Source of the DNA: Lacinutrix sp.
GTDB lineage: Bacteria > Bacteroidota > Bacteroidia > Flavobacteriales > Flavobacteriaceae
Length of the DNA stretch: 64,000 nucleotides
Assembly: GCF_029238095.1 (NCBI RefSeq)
Contig: NZ_JAQWGS010000002.1
Location: forward strand, 45,765-109,764
Direction of reading: 5' to 3'
Shown piece after piece: positions 9,566-20,090 of this stretch. The translations under genes were made by a program, and so were the position numbers. Every line of letters begins with the position of its first letter. The stretch's first letter is position 1. A model generated the notes under the pieces. The model was given only the letters and a program-made list of their open reading frames with translations, did no database searches and was not told the origin of the DNA.

Positions 9566-9961
9566 ATGAATTTAAAAACATTAAAAACTCTATGTTTCTC
9601 TCTGGCTTTATTACTTTCTAGTAGTTTTGTTTTTGGACAACAAGGTACTGTTGTTATTAATCAACAACCTGAAATTTCAACCTTATTAGAGTTGAAAAAA
9701 GAGATTAATATTGAAGAAGAGGATAACGATCGTTATAAAATTCAAATTTATTCAGGGTCTAGACAAGAAGCTGAAAGTGTAGAGAACAATTTTGATAGCA
9801 CATTTAATTCTTGGTCTTCAAAATTAGAATACGAAACACCTAACTATAAAATATGGGTTGGAAGTTTTAGAACAAGACTAGAGGCCGAAAGAGCTTTAAT
9901 AAAAATAAAGAAGAAATTTCCTAATGCTTTTATATTTAAGCCAAAGAAAAAAAGTAATTAG
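9566..9961 (+). CDS. SPOR domain-containing secreted protein
   Basis: A 131-residue exported protein with a signal peptide (hydrophobic residues 7-24, cleavage near VFGQ) and a C-terminal SPOR repeat at about residues 55-128. The repeat shows the RYKIQIYSGSRQEAESV and YKIWVGSFRTRLEAERAL half-repeats typical of the fold. SPOR domains bind denuded peptidoglycan, so a periplasmic cell-wall role is likely, but the partner is unknown. It is monocistronic, transcribed divergently from the act operon, and ends just before a bidirectional terminator shared with infB. Confidence 0.88.
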   Translation: MNLKTLKTLCFSLALLLSSSFVFGQQGTVVINQQPEISTLLELKKEINIEEEDNDRYKIQIYSGSRQEAESVENNFDSTFNSWSSKLEYETPNYKIWVGSFRTRLEAERALIKIKKKFPNAFIFKPKKKSN

Positions 9962-9980
9962 TAGTTTTCTTTAGAAATAA

Positions 9981-10014
9981 AAAAGCCGTTTTCAATTAAT
10001 TGAAAACGGCTTTT
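9981..10014. terminator. Bidirectional terminator between the SPOR gene and infB
   Basis: A perfect 34-base palindrome made of two 17-base arms (AAAAGCCGTTTTCAATT and its complement), with A-run and T-run ends. It serves both converging genes. Confidence 0.9.
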
Positions 10015-10049
10015 AGTTTTATAGATTCTTCGCTTAACGATGAATCACA

Positions 10050-12788
10050 TTATTTTAATTTTTTCTTTACTTCTACTTCATGGAATGCTTCAATAACATC
10101 ACCTTCTTTAATGTCGTTATAATTTTTTATTTGCATACCACAGTCGTAACCCTTACCAACTTCTTTAACATCGTCTTTAAATCGTTTTAGAGAGGTTAAT
10201 TCTCCTGTGTAAACAACAACACCATCACGTATTAAACGTATTTGAGAGTTTCTAAATATTTTACCGTTCATTACCATACATCCTGCAATACTTCCAACTT
10301 TAGTAACTTTAAATATTTCTCTAATTTCTGCAGTACCAGTAATTTCTTCTTTAAGCTCTGGAGACAACATGCCTTCCATTGCGTCTTTAAGATCATTAAT
10401 GGCGTCGTAGATAATTGAGTATGTTCTAATATCAATTTCTTCTCTATCCGCAATAACTCTTGCGTTACCTACTGGACGAACATTAAAACCAATAATAATA
10501 GCATCTGATGCAGTTGCTAACAATACATCGCTTTCTGTAATGGCTCCAACACCTTTATGAAGAATATTAACTTGAATTTCTTCTGTAGAGAGTTTTTGAA
10601 ACGAATCTGTTAAGGCCTCAACTGAACCATCAACATCTCCTTTAAGAATAATATTTAATTCTTTAAATGTACCTAGAGCGATACGACGACCAATCTCTGC
10701 AAGTGTTAATGTTTTTGTTGTACGTACGTCTTGTTCACGTTGTAACTGCATACGTTTTGTGGCAATTTGCTTCGCTTCACGCTCATCTGCAAAAACATTG
10801 AATTTATCACCTGCTTGTGGTGCTCCATCTAGACCTAATATAGATACTGGAGTAGAAGGTCCTGCTGCTTGAACATCATTACCTCGTTCATCTTGCATTG
10901 CTTTAATCTTTCCACTATTTTTTCCTGCTAATACATAGTCTCCAATTTTAAGTGTTCCTGCTTGTACTAATATTGTCGATACATATCCACGCCCTTTGTC
11001 TAAGAATGCTTCTACAACAGTACCAATTGCTGGCTTATTTGGATTTGCTTTGAGCTCTAATAATTCAGCCTCAAGTAATACTTTTTCTAATAATTCTTTT
11101 ACACCAGTTCCAACTTTAGCTGAAATATTGTGAGACTGAATTTTACCTCCCCAATCTTCTACTAAAAGATTCATTTGTGCTAAACCTTCTTTAATCTTTT
11201 CTGGATTGGCGTCTGGTTTATCTATTTTGTTTATGGCAAAAACAATAGGCACTCCTGCGGCTTGTGCATGAGAAATTGCTTCTTTTGTTTGTGGCATAAT
11301 ATCATCGTCTGCTGCTGCTACAATAATAGCAATATCTGTAACTTGAGCACCACGTGCACGCATGGCTGTAAAGGCCTCGTGACCAGGAGTATCTAGAAAT
11401 GCTATTTTTTGACCACTTTCTAATTGTACTCCATATGCACCAATATGTTGTGTAATTCCGCCTGATTCTCCAGCAATTACGTTTTCTTTACGAATATAAT
11501 CCAAAAGTGATGTTTTACCGTGATCTACGTGTCCCATTACTGTAACAATAGGTGCTCGTTCTATTAAATCTTCAGGCTTATCAACGACTTCTACAATAGA
11601 CTCTTCGATATCTGCTGTTACAAATTCTACTTTGTAACCAAACTCTTCTGCTACAATAGTTAATGTTTCAGCATCTAAACGCTGATTCATTGTTACCATC
11701 ATTCCAAGAGACATACATGCAGAGATAATTTGAGTTACTTGAACATCCATCATGGTTGCAACTTCACTTGCTGTAACAAACTCTGTTACTTTAAGTATTT
11801 TGCTTTCTGCTGCTTCGATTTGCTCATCGATTTCAGACTGTTCTCTATGTTGATCTCTTTTGTCTCTTCTATATTTTGCTCCTTTACCTTTGCTAGATTT
11901 TCCTTGTAATTTTTCAAGTGTTTCTCTTACTTGTTTTTTTACATCCTCTTCACTTGGTTCTGCTTTTACAATATTTCTTCTACCTTGTCCTGGTTTTTTA
12001 CCTTTAAACCTATCGTTACCTCCTCTGTTGTTTGATCCAGCTCCTCCAGAGCCAGGTTTGTTATCTCCTGGTTTAGAGATGCGACGACGTTTTTTCTTAT
12101 TAGCATCATCTGCTTTTTTAGCAACTTCTTTCTTTTTCTTAGGCTTATTAAATTGTGATAAATCTATTTTTTCACCAGCAATTTTTGGTCCAGTAAGCTT
12201 TTTGTATTGAGTTTCTACAGTTTCTGGCTCATTAGGCTCTTCTGCTTTAACCGATTCTTCTTTGGCTTTTGTAGACTCTGCTTTCTTTAGTGCAGGTTCT
12301 TTTTTTAGCTCATTTTTTTCTTGTGTTTTAGCTTCTGCTTTAACTTCCTTTTTTGGAGCTTCAGCTTTTGCCTCTTTCACTTCCTGTTCTTTGTCTAGCT
12401 TAGATTCTTTCTTTTTTGAGTCTAAATCTATTTTACCAACTTTTTTAGGTCCAGAAAGCACTTTAGTTGCTTTTACAACTTCTTCTGCCTTGGCTTTGGC
12501 TGTAGCTTTTGCTTCTTCTTCTTTTTGCTTAGCTTCTAGTTCTTGTTCGCGTTTAATACGCAAATCTTCCTTTTCTTTGAGCTTAGCTTCACTAACTGCT
12601 TGAGACTTGATCTTCTTATTTGCATCTGTTTCGAATTCATCTGAAAGAATTTTGTATGTTGTTTCAGAAATTTTCGTTGTTGGACGCTTCTCTATCTCGA
12701 CACCTTTGGAATCTAAAAATTCCACAGCACGATCTAAAGAGATGTTAAGCTCACGTAGTACTTTATTTAATCTAATCGTTTCAGCCAT
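10050..12788 (-). CDS. infB: Translation initiation factor IF-2
   Basis: A 912-residue GTPase that brings initiator tRNA to the 30S subunit. Residues 1 to about 330 are a low-complexity, Lys/Glu/Ala-rich extension ending in basic Arg/Gly patches. An IF2_N-type segment follows, then the G domain with GHVDHGKT at residues 416-423, [15 protein letters not shown] and NKIDKP, then domains II, III and IV. It is the last gene of rimP-nusA-infB, 35 bases after nusA. The compositional bias of the N-terminus produces long antisense open frames that are not genes. Confidence 0.98.
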   Translation of the reverse strand: MAETIRLNKVLRELNISLDRAVEFLDSKGVEIEKRPTTKISETTYKILSDEFETDANKKIKSQAVSEAKLKEKEDLRIKREQELEAKQKEEEAKATAKAKAEEVVKATKVLSGPKKVGKIDLDSKKKESKLDKEQEVKEAKAEAPKKEVKAEAKTQEKNELKKEPALKKAESTKAKEESVKAEEPNEPETVETQYKKLTGPKIAGEKIDLSQFNKPKKKKEVAKKADDANKKKRRRISKPGDNKPGSGGAGSNNRGGNDRFKGKKPGQGRRNIVKAEPSEEDVKKQVRETLEKLQGKSSKGKGAKYRRDKRDQHREQSEIDEQIEAAESKILKVTEFVTASEVATMMDVQVTQIISACMSLGMMVTMNQRLDAETLTIVAEEFGYKVEFVTADIEESIVEVVDKPEDLIERAPIVTVMGHVDHGKTSLLDYIRKENVIAGESGGITQHIGAYGVQLESGQKIAFLDTPGHEAFTAMRARGAQVTDIAIIVAAADDDIMPQTKEAISHAQAAGVPIVFAINKIDKPDANPEKIKEGLAQMNLLVEDWGGKIQSHNISAKVGTGVKELLEKVLLEAELLELKANPNKPAIGTVVEAFLDKGRGYVSTILVQAGTLKIGDYVLAGKNSGKIKAMQDERGNDVQAAGPSTPVSILGLDGAPQAGDKFNVFADEREAKQIATKRMQLQREQDVRTTKTLTLAEIGRRIALGTFKELNIILKGDVDGSVEALTDSFQKLSTEEIQVNILHKGVGAITESDVLLATASDAIIIGFNVRPVGNARVIADREEIDIRTYSIIYDAINDLKDAMEGMLSPELKEEITGTAEIREIFKVTKVGSIAGCMVMNGKIFRNSQIRLIRDGVVVYTGELTSLKRFKDDVKEVGKGYDCGMQIKNYNDIKEGDVIEAFHEVEVKKKLK

Positions 12789-12823
12789 AAATTGCCTTTA
12801 CCTTAATTTTACTCAAAAATATG

Positions 12824-14056
12824 TTAATCTTCAAATTCTTCCTTAAGAATTCTAATAACATCTAGTATTGTTTCTTCTTCTAAATCTGTTCTTTTTACTA
12901 AATCTTCAACATCTTGCTCTAGGACACTTTTTGCTGTGTCTAAACCTACTTTGCTAAATTCTTTAATAACCCAATCTTCTATTTCATCAGAGAATTCTCT
13001 TAATTCCACATCTTCTTCTGCACCTTCTCTAAACACATCAATCTCGTAACCAGTAAGTTGTCCAGCTAAACGAATATTGTGACCTCCACGACCTATTGCT
13101 TTACTTACTTCTTCTGGTTTTAATATAGCCTCTGCTCTTTTGTTTTCTTCATCAATTTTTATTGACGTTACTCGTGCTGGACTTAATGCTCTTGTAATAT
13201 ATAGTTGTAAGTTATTAGTGTAATTGATTACATCTATGTTTTCGTTTCCTAATTCGCGAACAATACCATGAATTCTTGAACCTTTCATTCCTACACAAGC
13301 ACCTACAGGATCTATTCTATCGTCATAAGAATCTACTGCCACTTTTGCTTTTTCACCAGGAATTCTTACTACATTTTTAATAGTAATTAAACCATCAAAT
13401 ACTTCTGGTATTTCAGCTTCAAATAATTTTTCTAAAAACTTTGGCGATGTACGCGACATAATAATAGCAGGCTTGTTTCCTTTAAGCTCTACACTATCAA
13501 TAATACCTCTTACATTATCTCCTTTACGAAAGAAATCTGAAGGTATTTGTTTATCTTTTGGCAATATAATTTCATTACCATCGTCATCTAATAATATTAC
13601 TGCTCTATGGCGAATATGGTGTACCTCTGCAGTATATAACTCGCCTTCAAGTTCTTTAAATTGCTTGAATATATTGGTGTTATCGTGTTCGTGAATTTTA
13701 GAAATTAAATTTTGACGCAGCGCTAAGATTGCACGACGACCAAGATCTATAAGCTTAACTTCTTGAGACACGTCTTCACCGACTTCAAAATCTGGTTCTA
13801 TTTTTCTAGCTGCACTAAGAGAGATTTCTTGGTTTGGCTCTTCAACTTCACCATCTGCAACGACTACTCTATTTCTCCAAATCTCTAAATCTCCTTTGTC
13901 TGGATTTATAATAATATCGAAGTTATCATCATCTCCAAACTTCTTCTTTAGTGCATTTCTAAATACATCTTCCAATATCGCCATAAGCGTAACACGATCT
14001 ATTAATTTATCGTCTTTAAACTCTGAAAATGATTCAATTAACGCTATATTTTCCAT
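12824..14056 (-). CDS. nusA: Transcription termination/antitermination factor NusA
   Basis: A 410-residue RNA polymerase-binding factor that modulates pausing and termination. The N-terminal domain is followed by an S1 domain (about residues 135-200) and tandem KH domains. The KH part includes the segment GMKGSRIHGIVRELG and a second KH with AIGRGGHNIRLAGQLTG. The C-terminus has a short acidic helix-hairpin-helix-like tail (EDLVKRTDLEEETILDVI). It lies 12 bases after rimP. In other bacteria NusA regulates its own operon, which is relevant to the leader hairpin found here. Confidence 0.98.
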   Translation of the reverse strand: MENIALIESFSEFKDDKLIDRVTLMAILEDVFRNALKKKFGDDDNFDIIINPDKGDLEIWRNRVVVADGEVEEPNQEISLSAARKIEPDFEVGEDVSQEVKLIDLGRRAILALRQNLISKIHEHDNTNIFKQFKELEGELYTAEVHHIRHRAVILLDDDGNEIILPKDKQIPSDFFRKGDNVRGIIDSVELKGNKPAIIMSRTSPKFLEKLFEAEIPEVFDGLITIKNVVRIPGEKAKVAVDSYDDRIDPVGACVGMKGSRIHGIVRELGNENIDVINYTNNLQLYITRALSPARVTSIKIDEENKRAEAILKPEEVSKAIGRGGHNIRLAGQLTGYEIDVFREGAEEDVELREFSDEIEDWVIKEFSKVGLDTAKSVLEQDVEDLVKRTDLEEETILDVIRILKEEFED

Positions 14057-14068
14057 TATTCTATTGAA

Positions 14069-14530
14069 TTAAAATTTTATCATAACTTTTGCTTCTACAA
14101 TATCGTTGTAAGCTATTTTTGCGTTTTTTTGAACAGTTACCTTGCCTTTACCAACAGGCTTTTGCTCTCTAGCTTTCCAAGATAACTCAATGCCTTCATT
14201 GGAAGCATTAATTAACGCTGCTTCTATACTTTCGGTTTTTGTTCTAACGTCTAATGTTCTTCCTATATTTTTAACAAATTGTCTTGGCAATACCAATGGA
14301 GCAGTTGCACCATTTGATGCTACTTCTAGAGAGAAATCATGCTCTTCTCTATCAATATTATGCTCGATAGCTCTACTAATAAACATGCAATCCTCAACTC
14401 TAACACCATTATCGCCATCGATAATTATGTTAATAGATTGATCATTAGAGATTGTAAAATCTATTAAAAATAAATCTGATCTTTCCTCTAAGGCTTCCTC
14501 CAATAAGTTTTTTACTGTAGTATTAAACAT
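14069..14530 (-). CDS. rimP: Ribosome maturation factor RimP
   Basis: A 153-residue 30S assembly factor. The N-terminal alpha/beta domain carries the segments LFLIDFTISNDQSINIIIDGD and DREEHDFSLEVASNGATAPL. A C-terminal SH3-like domain follows. I start at the ATG giving MFNTTVKNLLEEAL. A longer frame adding 21 residues would translate through the leader hairpin and has no family support. First gene of rimP-nusA-infB. Confidence 0.95.
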   Translation of the reverse strand: MFNTTVKNLLEEALEERSDLFLIDFTISNDQSINIIIDGDNGVRVEDCMFISRAIEHNIDREEHDFSLEVASNGATAPLVLPRQFVKNIGRTLDVRTKTESIEAALINASNEGIELSWKAREQKPVGKGKVTVQKNAKIAYNDIVEAKVMIKF

Positions 14531-14540
14531 TTTTAAGTAT

Positions 14541-14566
14541 AAAAAGAGCGGACGACTAGTCCGCTC
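14541..14566 (-). terminator. Terminator-like hairpin in the rimP leader (possible attenuator)
   Basis: On the minus strand, perfect 8-base arms GAGCGGAC and GTCCGCTC enclose a 5-base loop and are followed directly by five T residues. The hairpin is GC-rich in a very AT-rich context. It sits downstream of the probable promoter and ends 10 bases before the rimP ATG. This is the layout of an intrinsic terminator placed before its own operon, so attenuation is likely. Confidence 0.75.
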
Positions 14567-14590
14567 ACATTCATTTATCTTACAACGCTG

Positions 14591-14598
14591 CAAATATA
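14591..14598 (-). promoter_or_regulatory. Probable -7 box of rimP-nusA-infB
   Basis: The minus strand reads TATATTTG, a match to TAnnTTTG. Transcription would start near 14584 and give a leader of about 55 bases that includes the hairpin. No clear -33 TTG is present. Confidence 0.5.
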
Positions 14599-14784
14599 CA
14601 TATTTTTATAATAATGTCCTACAGACTTTTAGCTTTATTAAAAAAAAAGCAAGATTTAATCTTTAAACATACCTTTAAAAACAAAAAAGTTAAAATCTTT
14701 TACAACAAGATTAATGAATACTCGATACATTTTTAGAAGTCCTTTTTTTTTCTTAGATTTAAATACTTGTTAAACATAAATACT

Positions 14785-15606
14785 ATGAAAAAAATTCTTG
14801 TACCAACCGATTTTTCAAACGAAGCAGAAAATGCTATAAAAGTAGCTGCTCAACTTTCAAGAAAACATAATTGTGAGCTTATCCTTTTAAATATGTTAGA
14901 CTTACCTTTAACTCATATTTCAGAAGGTGTTCCAGCAGATTTACCTGAGGCTGTATATTTTATGAAACTTGCACATAAACAATTTGAAGATGTGATGTCT
15001 AAACCGTATTTAAGTGATATTACTGTAACAGAAATGGTGGACATACATGATATTTCTACTGGTATATTAGAAACTTGCAAGAAAGAGGATATAGATTTAA
15101 TTGTTATGGGTTCTCATGGATCTAGTGGGTTAAAAGAAATGTTTATTGGATCGAACGCTGAAAAAATAGTTCGCGCCTCTAACAAACCTGTTTTAGTTAT
15201 TAAAAACGAACATGAAAATTTTGATATTGAAGAATTTGTTTTTGCATCGGATTTTAAAAACGATAGTCGTGAGACATACAAACAAGCAGTAAAATTAGCT
15301 GAAACTTTTAACGCTAAAATTCACTTGTTGATGGTAAATACAGTTTCAAATTTTACAACCACTGCATCAGCAAAAGTTAAAATTCAAGAATTTATTGAAG
15401 GTACAAACTTTACAAACTACACCACAAACATATATAATGATGAAACTGTAGAAAAAGGTATTTTAAATTTTTCGCATATTATTAATGCAGATCTTATAGG
15501 TATTAGCACGCATGGAAGACAAGGTATTGCTCACTTTTTAAATGGCAGTTTAAGTGAAGACTTAGTTAACCACGCTAAAAGACCAGTAATTACTTTTAAA
15601 ATTTAA
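14785..15606 (+). CDS. Tandem universal stress protein (two UspA domains)
   Basis: A cytoplasmic protein of 273 residues with two UspA domains. The first begins KKILVPTDFSNEAENAI and contains the nucleotide-binding motif GSHGSSGLKEMFIGSNAE. The second contains GISTHGRQGIAHFLNGSLSE. Both keep the G-x2-G-x9-G-S signature, so ATP binding is possible in each. I start at the ATG of MKKILVP rather than at a TTG six codons upstream. It stands alone and has its own terminator. The signal it responds to cannot be read from sequence. Confidence 0.93.
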   Translation: MKKILVPTDFSNEAENAIKVAAQLSRKHNCELILLNMLDLPLTHISEGVPADLPEAVYFMKLAHKQFEDVMSKPYLSDITVTEMVDIHDISTGILETCKKEDIDLIVMGSHGSSGLKEMFIGSNAEKIVRASNKPVLVIKNEHENFDIEEFVFASDFKNDSRETYKQAVKLAETFNAKIHLLMVNTVSNFTTTASAKVKIQEFIEGTNFTNYTTNIYNDETVEKGILNFSHIINADLIGISTHGRQGIAHFLNGSLSEDLVNHAKRPVITFKI

Positions 15607-15626
15607 TAAATTAAATTTTTATAAAT

Positions 15627-15659
15627 AAAAAAGTCTTCCAAAATTTGGAAGACTTTTTT
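15627..15659. terminator. Terminator after the universal stress protein gene
   Basis: Sixteen-base arms (AAAAAAGTCTTCCAAA and its complement) around a single unpaired base, ending in a T-run. It also faces the tRNA-Gln gene on the opposite strand. Confidence 0.88.
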
Positions 15660-15660
15660 G

Positions 15661-15733
15661 TTGGCCCACTAGGTTTCGAACCTAGACTCTTTGGTACCAA
15701 AAACCAACGTGTTACCAGTTACACCATAGGCCA
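15661..15733 (-). tRNA. tRNA-Gln (anticodon TTG)
   Basis: The minus strand folds into a full cloverleaf: acceptor TGGCCTA pairing with TGGGCCA, a D arm with GTGT/ACAC, an anticodon stem TTGGT/ACCAA around the loop TTTTGGT (anticodon TTG), a T arm CTAGG-TTCGAAA-CCTAG and discriminator A. CCA is not encoded. The gene is 73 bases long. Confidence 0.95.
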
Positions 15734-15942
15734 ATAATTGTAACAGGCTGCAAATTTAAAACAAAGTTTTATTTGCGCAAACATTTTGCTATAAAATAAT
15801 ATTTATTTTTCATCGTTTTTTTTAAAAAGCGTGTTAGCTGTATAAAAACAAGCCGTTTTAAATAAACTCTGTTATGAAAACTTTATCATTCTTGTTTCAA
15901 ATTTATTAGTAAATTCGCCATTAATATAAACATACTAGGTAT

Positions 15943-18900
15943 ATGACGTCTTCAAACTTTAAAAAATGGAATAACATCTTAGGATGGTTCGCTTTTTTAA
16001 TTGCTTTAATAACTTACAGTTTAACAGTCGAGCCAACTGTTAGCTATTGGGATGCTGGTGAATATATTTTAACCTCTGCAAAACTTCAAGTTGGTCATCC
16101 ACCAGGAGCTCCCTTATTTCAAATGTTGGGTGCGTTTTTCTCAACGTTTGCAATTTCCCCAGAAAATATTGGTCTCATGCTTAATATGGTAAGTGCTGTT
16201 TCTAGTGCATTTACAATACTGTTTATGTTTTGGAGTATTTCATTATTGCTTCAAAAAATGATTAAAACCGAAGAAAGTACGACTTCTAAATCTTATGCTA
16301 TTTTAGGTAGTGCTTTAGTTGGAAGCATAACCTTTGCTTTTACAGATTCTTTTTGGTTTAATGCCGTTGAAACCGAAGTGTATGCTATGGCAACACTTAT
16401 TATGTCGCTTTTATTTTATTGTGCCTTACGTTGGGAAAACGACATGCATAATCCTAGAGGTAACCGTTGGCTTATTCTTATTGCTTTTATAATTGGTTTA
16501 TCTTTTGGTGTGCACTTTATGGGATTACTAACCATTCCTGCAATAGGTCTCATTTACTATTTTAAAAATTACAAAACTGTTACTATAACAAACTTTATAG
16601 TTGCAAATGTAGTTTCTGTGGCTATTTTATTATTCATTTTTAAATTACTAGCACCAAATATCATTAGGTTCTTTAGTTTATTAGAAATTTTCTTTGTTAA
16701 TGTTATTGGGTTACCTTTTAATTCTGGGTCAATAATCGCAGGTCTCTTATTAATTGCTGCCATATATTTTGGCTTAAAACACACTAAAAACAAAGGTTAC
16801 AAACATCTTAACACAGCAATTTTATGTGTTACTTTTGTTGTTATTGGTTTTTCGTCATGGCTTATGTTACCTATTCGTGCAAATGCCGATGTGGTAATTA
16901 ATGAAAACAATCCTTCAAGCGCAAGAGAGCTCCTTGCATACTATAATTTGGAACAATATCCAAAAACGCATTTGTTTTACGGACCATTATTTACAGACCA
17001 ATATGCTGCATTAAATCCTGACAAAGAAGATGCTTACAGAGATGATAAACCTAAATACGAAAAAGATTTAAAGCTCGGCAAATACGTTATTGTTAATGAC
17101 TATAAAGATGCAGTACAGAATTATAATTACGATCATGCTTCTGTTTTACCAAGAATGTGGAGTGGTGAGCATGCTGAAAACTACATGCTGTTCTCTGGAT
17201 TTTTAGATTACACGCTAAAGGAGAAATTTAATGTCGATGTCTTTACTCAGAAAAAAATTGCGGATTTTATTGAAAAATACCAACAAAATCAACTAACAGA
17301 AAGAGAATACGATGAATTTATGGCTGTTTATGGCGATAAATTAAATATTGCTTTAAGACCAAGAATACAAAAAGATGTTGCGTTTATTAATCAGTTTAAA
17401 AGTAAAGTCGCAGAAGGAAAAGTAGATTACGAAGGCTACCATAGATTCTTAAAAGAATATGGCCAAGAGTATTTAGACATTGAAAAACCATCGTTTATAG
17501 ACAATACTGTGTATTTATTTCAATACCAATTAGGCTATATGTATTGGCGTTATTTTATGTGGAATTTTACTGGCCGACAAGACGACATACAAGGCGAGTA
17601 CAACAATCATGGTAATTGGATTAGCGGTATCAATGCAATAGATTCTTGGCATTTAGGACAATCTCAAGATAATTTACCAAGCGATGTAAAAAATAACAAA
17701 GCTAGAAACACATACTTTTTCCTTCCATTAATTTTAGGAATTATTGGTTTGTTTTTCTTGTTCAATAAAGATAAAAAAACATTTTGGGTATTATTCGTGC
17801 TATTCTTATTTACAGGAATTGCAATACAAGTATACACTAACATTAGACCTTTTGAGCCTCGTGAGCGTGATTATTCTGTGGTAGGTTCGTTTTATGTATT
17901 TGCTATATGGATTGGCTTTAGTGTCTATGGAATTTTTGAATTCTTTAAAAACAAAGTAAAAAGCACAGCTTTACCTCTTGCAATTACTGGAGTTTGCTTA
18001 TTAATTGCACCTTTGATTTTAGCGGTTAATAATTGGGACGACCATGACAGGTCTGACAAATACACTGCCTTATCTATGGCCAAAAAATATCTAGATTCTT
18101 GTGGCGAAAATGCTATTCTTTTTTCCATTGGTGATAATGATACATTTGCACTCTGGTATGCTCAAGAAATTGAAAATTATAGAACAGATGTTCGTGTAGT
18201 AAATACTAGTTTGTTTCAAACCGATTGGTATATAGACCAAATGAAACGTAAAGCATACGAAAGCGATCCTGTGCCATCACAATTAACACACGACCAATAT
18301 AAATATGGAACACGAGATTATATAATGAAACGTACTTATTATATAGATCCAAAGACAGAAGATGCAAAACCTACTTTTAGTCGTGATACTTTATTGATTA
18401 AAGACTTTTTAGATTTTGTTTCTAGTGATAATCCAAAAACAAAATTTAAGAGAATTATCCAGTTACAAGGTGAAGATATAGAACAATATCCTTCGCAATT
18501 ACTAAATACAAACTATTTTCCAGTAGAAAATATTCGTATTCCTGTAAACAAAGAAAATGCTTTAAAATACGGTATTGTAAAAGAAAAGGATGCAGACTTA
18601 ATAGTGCCTTATATTGATATTAACATAAAAGAGAGCGCTATTTACAAACAGCGTTTATTAATGTTAGATATTGTTGCCAATAACGATTGGAAACGACCAA
18701 TTTACTTTACAGGTGGTGCTTTTGGTGAAGACGATTATATCTGGATGAAAGATTTCTTACAACTTGACGGTATGTGCTATAAGTTAGTTCCTATAAAAAC
18801 ACCTACAGATCGAGCAAATCCTTTCGATATGGGAAGAGTAGATACAGACTTTATGTACGAGAAAGTTAAAGCTTGGGATTGGGGAAATAGCGGAAGTGAT

Positions 18901-19434
18901 GATATTTACCACGACCCAGAAACACGTAAAAACTCTATTACTTATAGAGGAAATTTAGCGCGATTAATAGAAAACTTAATTAATGAGAAAAAACTAGACA
19001 AGGCAGAACATATTGCAGACATTGCTATGGAGAATATGCCTGTAGATAAGTTTGGCTACTACACATTACTTGAACCTTATATTAGTGCTTATTACGAAGT
19101 TGGCGCTAAAGATAAAGCGAGACAATTGTTTAAAGATGTTGCTGTTAAATATCAAGAAAACTTAACATATTATAGTGAGCTAACTCTAGAAAATCAAATT
19201 AAAAACGGACAAGAAATTGTTACAGATTTAGAACGCTACAGAGCTTTAATAATTGTTCTTGTTGAGTATGACGAAGATTTTGCTGAAAAAGAATTTTTAA
19301 CTTTTACAGAATTTCAAAGACCTTTTGAAAGGCTCTTCCCAGACGACAGACCAGACATAAGAGAAGAAAGCGATATTAATAGAGATAGCAGTGCAATTAG
19401 CATAGAACCTATTGAAGTGGAAACAGAAGACTAA
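15943..19434 (+). CDS. DUF2723 membrane glycosyltransferase-like protein
   Basis: A 1163-residue protein with about twelve membrane segments in two blocks (residues 1-320 and about 585-690) and large extracytoplasmic parts. The N-terminal motif TVEPTVSYWDAGEYILTSAKL and the following VGHPPGAPLFQMLGAFFS define the DUF2723 (TMEM260-like) family, a GT-C-fold group related to protein O-mannosyltransferases. The acidic pair in WDAGE is the probable catalytic site by analogy. It probably glycosylates exported proteins, which is inference. The next gene, a polysaccharide deacetylase, starts 2 bases after the stop codon, so the two are probably co-translated. Confidence 0.9.
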   Translation: MTSSNFKKWNNILGWFAFLIALITYSLTVEPTVSYWDAGEYILTSAKLQVGHPPGAPLFQMLGAFFSTFAISPENIGLMLNMVSAVSSAFTILFMFWSISLLLQKMIKTEESTTSKSYAILGSALVGSITFAFTDSFWFNAVETEVYAMATLIMSLLFYCALRWENDMHNPRGNRWLILIAFIIGLSFGVHFMGLLTIPAIGLIYYFKNYKTVTITNFIVANVVSVAILLFIFKLLAPNIIRFFSLLEIFFVNVIGLPFNSGSIIAGLLLIAAIYFGLKHTKNKGYKHLNTAILCVTFVVIGFSSWLMLPIRANADVVINENNPSSARELLAYYNLEQYPKTHLFYGPLFTDQYAALNPDKEDAYRDDKPKYEKDLKLGKYVIVNDYKDAVQNYNYDHASVLPRMWSGEHAENYMLFSGFLDYTLKEKFNVDVFTQKKIADFIEKYQQNQLTEREYDEFMAVYGDKLNIALRPRIQKDVAFINQFKSKVAEGKVDYEGYHRFLKEYGQEYLDIEKPSFIDNTVYLFQYQLGYMYWRYFMWNFTGRQDDIQGEYNNHGNWISGINAIDSWHLGQSQDNLPSDVKNNKARNTYFFLPLILGIIGLFFLFNKDKKTFWVLFVLFLFTGIAIQVYTNIRPFEPRERDYSVVGSFYVFAIWIGFSVYGIFEFFKNKVKSTALPLAITGVCLLIAPLILAVNNWDDHDRSDKYTALSMAKKYLDSCGENAILFSIGDNDTFALWYAQEIENYRTDVRVVNTSLFQTDWYIDQMKRKAYESDPVPSQLTHDQYKYGTRDYIMKRTYYIDPKTEDAKPTFSRDTLLIKDFLDFVSSDNPKTKFKRIIQLQGEDIEQYPSQLLNTNYFPVENIRIPVNKENALKYGIVKEKDADLIVPYIDINIKESAIYKQRLLMLDIVANNDWKRPIYFTGGAFGEDDYIWMKDFLQLDGMCYKLVPIKTPTDRANPFDMGRVDTDFMYEKVKAWDWGNSGSDDIYHDPETRKNSITYRGNLARLIENLINEKKLDKAEHIADIAMENMPVDKFGYYTLLEPYISAYYEVGAKDKARQLFKDVAVKYQENLTYYSELTLENQIKNGQEIVTDLERYRALIIVLVEYDEDFAEKEFLTFTEFQRPFERLFPDDRPDIREESDINRDSSAISIEPIEVETED

Positions 19435-19436
19435 GC

Positions 19437-20090
19437 ATGCGTCTATTTCCTGCTAAAATACCACAATTTATAAAACGAATTTTCCCAAACTATGTTTGGG
19501 ATTTTTCGTCTAAAGGTAAAACCATATACCTTACTTTTGATGATGGTCCAACTCCTGAAATAACGGAATGGACCTTAGATATGCTGAAGCAGTATAATGC
19601 CAAGGCTACCTTTTTTTGTATTGGTAACAATGTTGCAAAACATCCAGAAATTTTTCAATTGCTTTTAAAAGAAGGACATAGTATAGGAAACCATACTCAA
19701 GATCATGTAAAAGGCTGGAGTACTTCAACAGAAAAATATATAGATAACGTTATTAAAGCAGAAACTATTATAAATAAGGCGTTAGTTAATAGTCAATATG
19801 AGCTTAGCTTATTTAGACCACCATTTGGACAAATAAAAAAAACACAAGGAAAAGCGTTAGCAAGACGAGGCTATAAAGTAATTATGTGGAGTGTTGTTGC
19901 TTTCGATTGGGATAATAAAATATCGAGAGAAAGAAGCTTGAAGAATGTAATTAATGCAGCTTCAGAAAAAAACAATATAATTATTTTTCATGATAGTGTA
20001 AAAGCATCTAGAAATATGACGTATGCACTACCAAAGGTATTAGCTCATTTTAGCAAAAAAGGCTACACTTTTAAGGCTATTGATGCTTAA
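19437..20090 (+). CDS. Polysaccharide deacetylase family protein (NodB domain)
   Basis: A 217-residue NodB-homology protein. The metal site is visible: TFDDGP for motif 1 with the catalytic Asp and metal-binding Asp, and HSIGNHTQDH for motif 2, where H-T-x-x-H supplies both His ligands. RPPFGQ is motif 3, WSVVAFDWD is motif 4 and IIIFHDS is motif 5. There is no clear signal peptide, only a basic N-terminus. It is likely to de-N-acetylate a cell-envelope sugar. The close coupling to the DUF2723 gene suggests a shared envelope role. Its stop codon overlaps that of the converging thioredoxin-like gene. Confidence 0.93.
   Translation: MRLFPAKIPQFIKRIFPNYVWDFSSKGKTIYLTFDDGPTPEITEWTLDMLKQYNAKATFFCIGNNVAKHPEIFQLLLKEGHSIGNHTQDHVKGWSTSTEKYIDNVIKAETIINKALVNSQYELSLFRPPFGQIKKTQGKALARRGYKVIMWSVVAFDWDNKISRERSLKNVINAASEKNNIIIFHDSVKASRNMTYALPKVLAHFSKKGYTFKAIDA

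Noticed and set aside
11860..12603. Two antisense open frames of 113-116 codons rich in Ser, Phe and Leu
   Set aside because: They lie opposite the Lys/Glu/Ala-rich N-terminus of IF-2, whose composition suppresses stop codons on the other strand.
14531..14593. Longer rimP start adding 21 residues
   Set aside because: The extra codons run through the leader hairpin and have no similarity to RimP N-termini.
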